Shown here in pieces: positions 62,786-64,000 of a stretch of 64,000 bases of DNA. How positions within the stretch are numbered: the stretch's first letter is position 1; every line of letters starts with the position of its first letter. The notes beneath the pieces were generated by a model. That model saw only the letters and a list, made by a program, of their open reading frames with translations, ran no database searches and had not been told where the DNA came from. This DNA comes from Anaerolineales bacterium (GTDB taxonomy: Bacteria; Chloroflexota; Anaerolineae; Anaerolineales; Villigracilaceae): contig JANWWK010000004.1 of the NCBI GenBank assembly GCA_025056175.1, positions 1 to 64,000 on the forward strand. The letters run 5' to 3'. The translations under genes and the position numbers were made by a program.

Positions 62786-63712
62786 ATGTCCTACCACTTT
62801 GGACGCGGCTGGTCGAAACTGACTCCTTACCTTTTACTCTTGCCAGGCCTGCTGTTCTATTTTCTGATTGCGCTTGGCCCTTCTATTGCGACTGCCTTTT
62901 ACTCCTTCACGGATGCTACCGGCATTCGCAACGCCCCTGTGCATTGGATTGGCTTCGACAATTACCGTGAATTTCTCTTCATGGGACGTGCTTCCTTAGA
63001 TAACCTGGAAGCCCTCAAGCGCACACTCATTTTTTCGGCTGCAGTCACCATTATTCAGTTTGCGCTTGGTTTGTTTGTTGCGCTCATCGTCAACCAGAAC
63101 TTGAAGGGTGCCAACATTTTCCGCACCATTTACTTCATGCCTGTTATTTTGGGCGTGGTCATTCAGGGGCTCATGTGGTCGCTCTTTCTCTATCCGCTGG
63201 GTGGCCCGGCTGCCAAACTGCTCTCTCTGTTGGGCTTGCGCTCCGAATTTCTGGGCGGTCCACCAGCGCAGGCCTTTGCCTGGGTCATTTTCATCCAGAT
63301 TTGGGCCAATATGGGCATTACGATGATGATTTTCCTGGCCGGATTGCAAACCATCCCTGCCGAACTGTACGAAGCCGCCCGTATTGATGGGGCTAACGCA
63401 TGGCAATTGTTTGCGAACGTCACCTGGCCCTTGCTGACCCCCAGCGTCAACACCAATCTGCTGCTCAACATCATCGGTAGTTTGCAAGCCTGGCAGCTGT
63501 TTCTGGTGTTGGTCGGTTACCGTAACGGGACGCAAGTGTTGGGTTACCTGATTTATGCCACCGGCTTCGGCCAGACTTCCGGCAGTGTCACCAGCAGTTT
63601 TCGACAGGGGTACGCTGCCGCTGCTTCCATCGTCTTGTTTCTCCTGGTGCTGGTAATTGGAATGACCGTGCAATACGTCCTTCAGCGCAGAGAAGAGAGG
63701 ATTTTAGGATGA
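62786..63712 (+). CDS. Sugar ABC transporter permease, MalF-like
   Basis: 308 residues with six membrane segments. The EAA motif region reads YEAARIDGANAWQLFANVTWPLL, the cytoplasmic loop that meets the ATPase. The N-terminal segment is LLLLPGLLFYFLIALGPSIA. Partner of the permease downstream, whose start overlaps this stop as ATGA. Confidence 0.93.
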   Translation: MSYHFGRGWSKLTPYLLLLPGLLFYFLIALGPSIATAFYSFTDATGIRNAPVHWIGFDNYREFLFMGRASLDNLEALKRTLIFSAAVTIIQFALGLFVALIVNQNLKGANIFRTIYFMPVILGVVIQGLMWSLFLYPLGGPAAKLLSLLGLRSEFLGGPPAQAFAWVIFIQIWANMGITMMIFLAGLQTIPAELYEAARIDGANAWQLFANVTWPLLTPSVNTNLLLNIIGSLQAWQLFLVLVGYRNGTQVLGYLIYATGFGQTSGSVTSSFRQGYAAAASIVLFLLVLVIGMTVQYVLQRREERILG

Positions 63713-64000
63713 ACGCTCGAACCGTCTCCCATCACGGCCATTATCGTTCCACCCGCATTCCGTGGGGGGTAATTGGCTCGTACCTGGTCATGATTTTCTT
63801 TGCTCTCTTGTACGTTGGGCCGCTCTTCATGTTGGTCAATACTTCTCTGAAGACCATGCCCTCCTTCATGAAGGACGCCACGGCGTTGGCAACCGAATTA
63901 CACTTCCAGAATTTCATCGAAGCCTGGAACAAAGCCAGCTTCCCCAAATATCTGCTCAACTCGGTCATTTACACTGTGGCCGCCACCACCATTTACATCA
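63709..64000 (+). CDS. Sugar ABC transporter permease, MalG-like (3' end outside the window)
   Basis: The first 97 codons are present. A basic N-terminus is followed by a membrane segment (SYLVMIFFALLYVGPLFMLV) and the MalG-type continuation NTSLKT and LLNSVIYTVAATT. It begins by ATGA overlap with the MalF-like gene. The EAA loop lies beyond the window. Truncation is due to the window edge, not to a break in the gene. Confidence 0.88.
   Translation, partial: MNARTVSHHGHYRSTRIPWGVIGSYLVMIFFALLYVGPLFMLVNTSLKTMPSFMKDATALATELHFQNFIEAWNKASFPKYLLNSVIYTVAATTIYI

Overview
The window looks like a chromosomal piece of a member of the phylum Chloroflexota, most likely class Anaerolineae. This is inferred from the gene set: Thr/Pro-rich 'TPTP' extracellular linkers, a CpXC protein, a TIGR02206 membrane protein, GAF/PAS histidine kinases, a stand-alone SecD/SecF pair and a family-1 sugar ABC transporter, at moderately high GC. 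No rRNA or marker gene settles the genus. Genes are densely packed, many overlap by ATGA, and no phage, transposase or CRISPR array is visible.

Layout. 1-8.9 kb: end of a PD-(D/E)XK-like gene, a large FAD/Fe-S dehydrogenase, a SpoU-type RNA methylase, an ADP-forming acyl-CoA synthetase fused to an acetyltransferase, an orphan Zn-binding lipoprotein behind a Zur-like palindrome, an FmdB zinc ribbon, and tRNA-Leu(GAG) with a consensus promoter and a terminator. 8.9-19 kb (minus strand): CpXC protein, GAF-PAS histidine kinase, thioesterase-recJ-Fe/S nuclease overlapping unit, MgtC-like protein, a gap carrying a probable structured RNA, then secF/secD. 19-27.5 kb: a B12-dependent TIM-barrel protein paired with an octopine-dehydrogenase-like enzyme, a membrane protein, cyclophilin, aldo/keto reductase, TPR protein, DUF971 protein and SH3 protein. 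27.6-42.9 kb: Cache/HAMP histidine kinase overlapping a secreted Thr/Pro-rich protein, Elp3, HIT protein, deacetylase, Usp protein and split chromate transporter, an Nfn/Sud-type flavoprotein pair, and a MacA/MacB-like efflux set with a GNAT.

43-57.5 kb is the most notable region: a photoprotection locus. Divergent crtB and crtI flank a shared promoter region with repeats. Behind crtI run a CarH/LitR-type MerR-B12 photoreceptor repressor, an SDR, a Rieske protein, an MFS transporter, a second CrtI-family oxidase, a stand-alone DICT-domain protein, an unknown protein, UV endonuclease UvsE, another SDR, a DNA photolyase, a cytochrome P450 and a fused CrtYc/CrtYd-type lycopene cyclase. By inference, light destroys the B12 cofactor, the repressor leaves the promoter, and carotenoid synthesis and UV repair are induced together; no phototrophy genes are present here. 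The CarH-like protein has unusual residues and a C-terminal extension, and parts of the locus are separated by 7-bp tandem repeats.

57.6-64 kb: a 1178-residue LacI-like/histidine kinase/receiver/AraC hybrid regulator followed by a sugar ABC transporter (binding lipoprotein and two permeases, the last cut by the window end).
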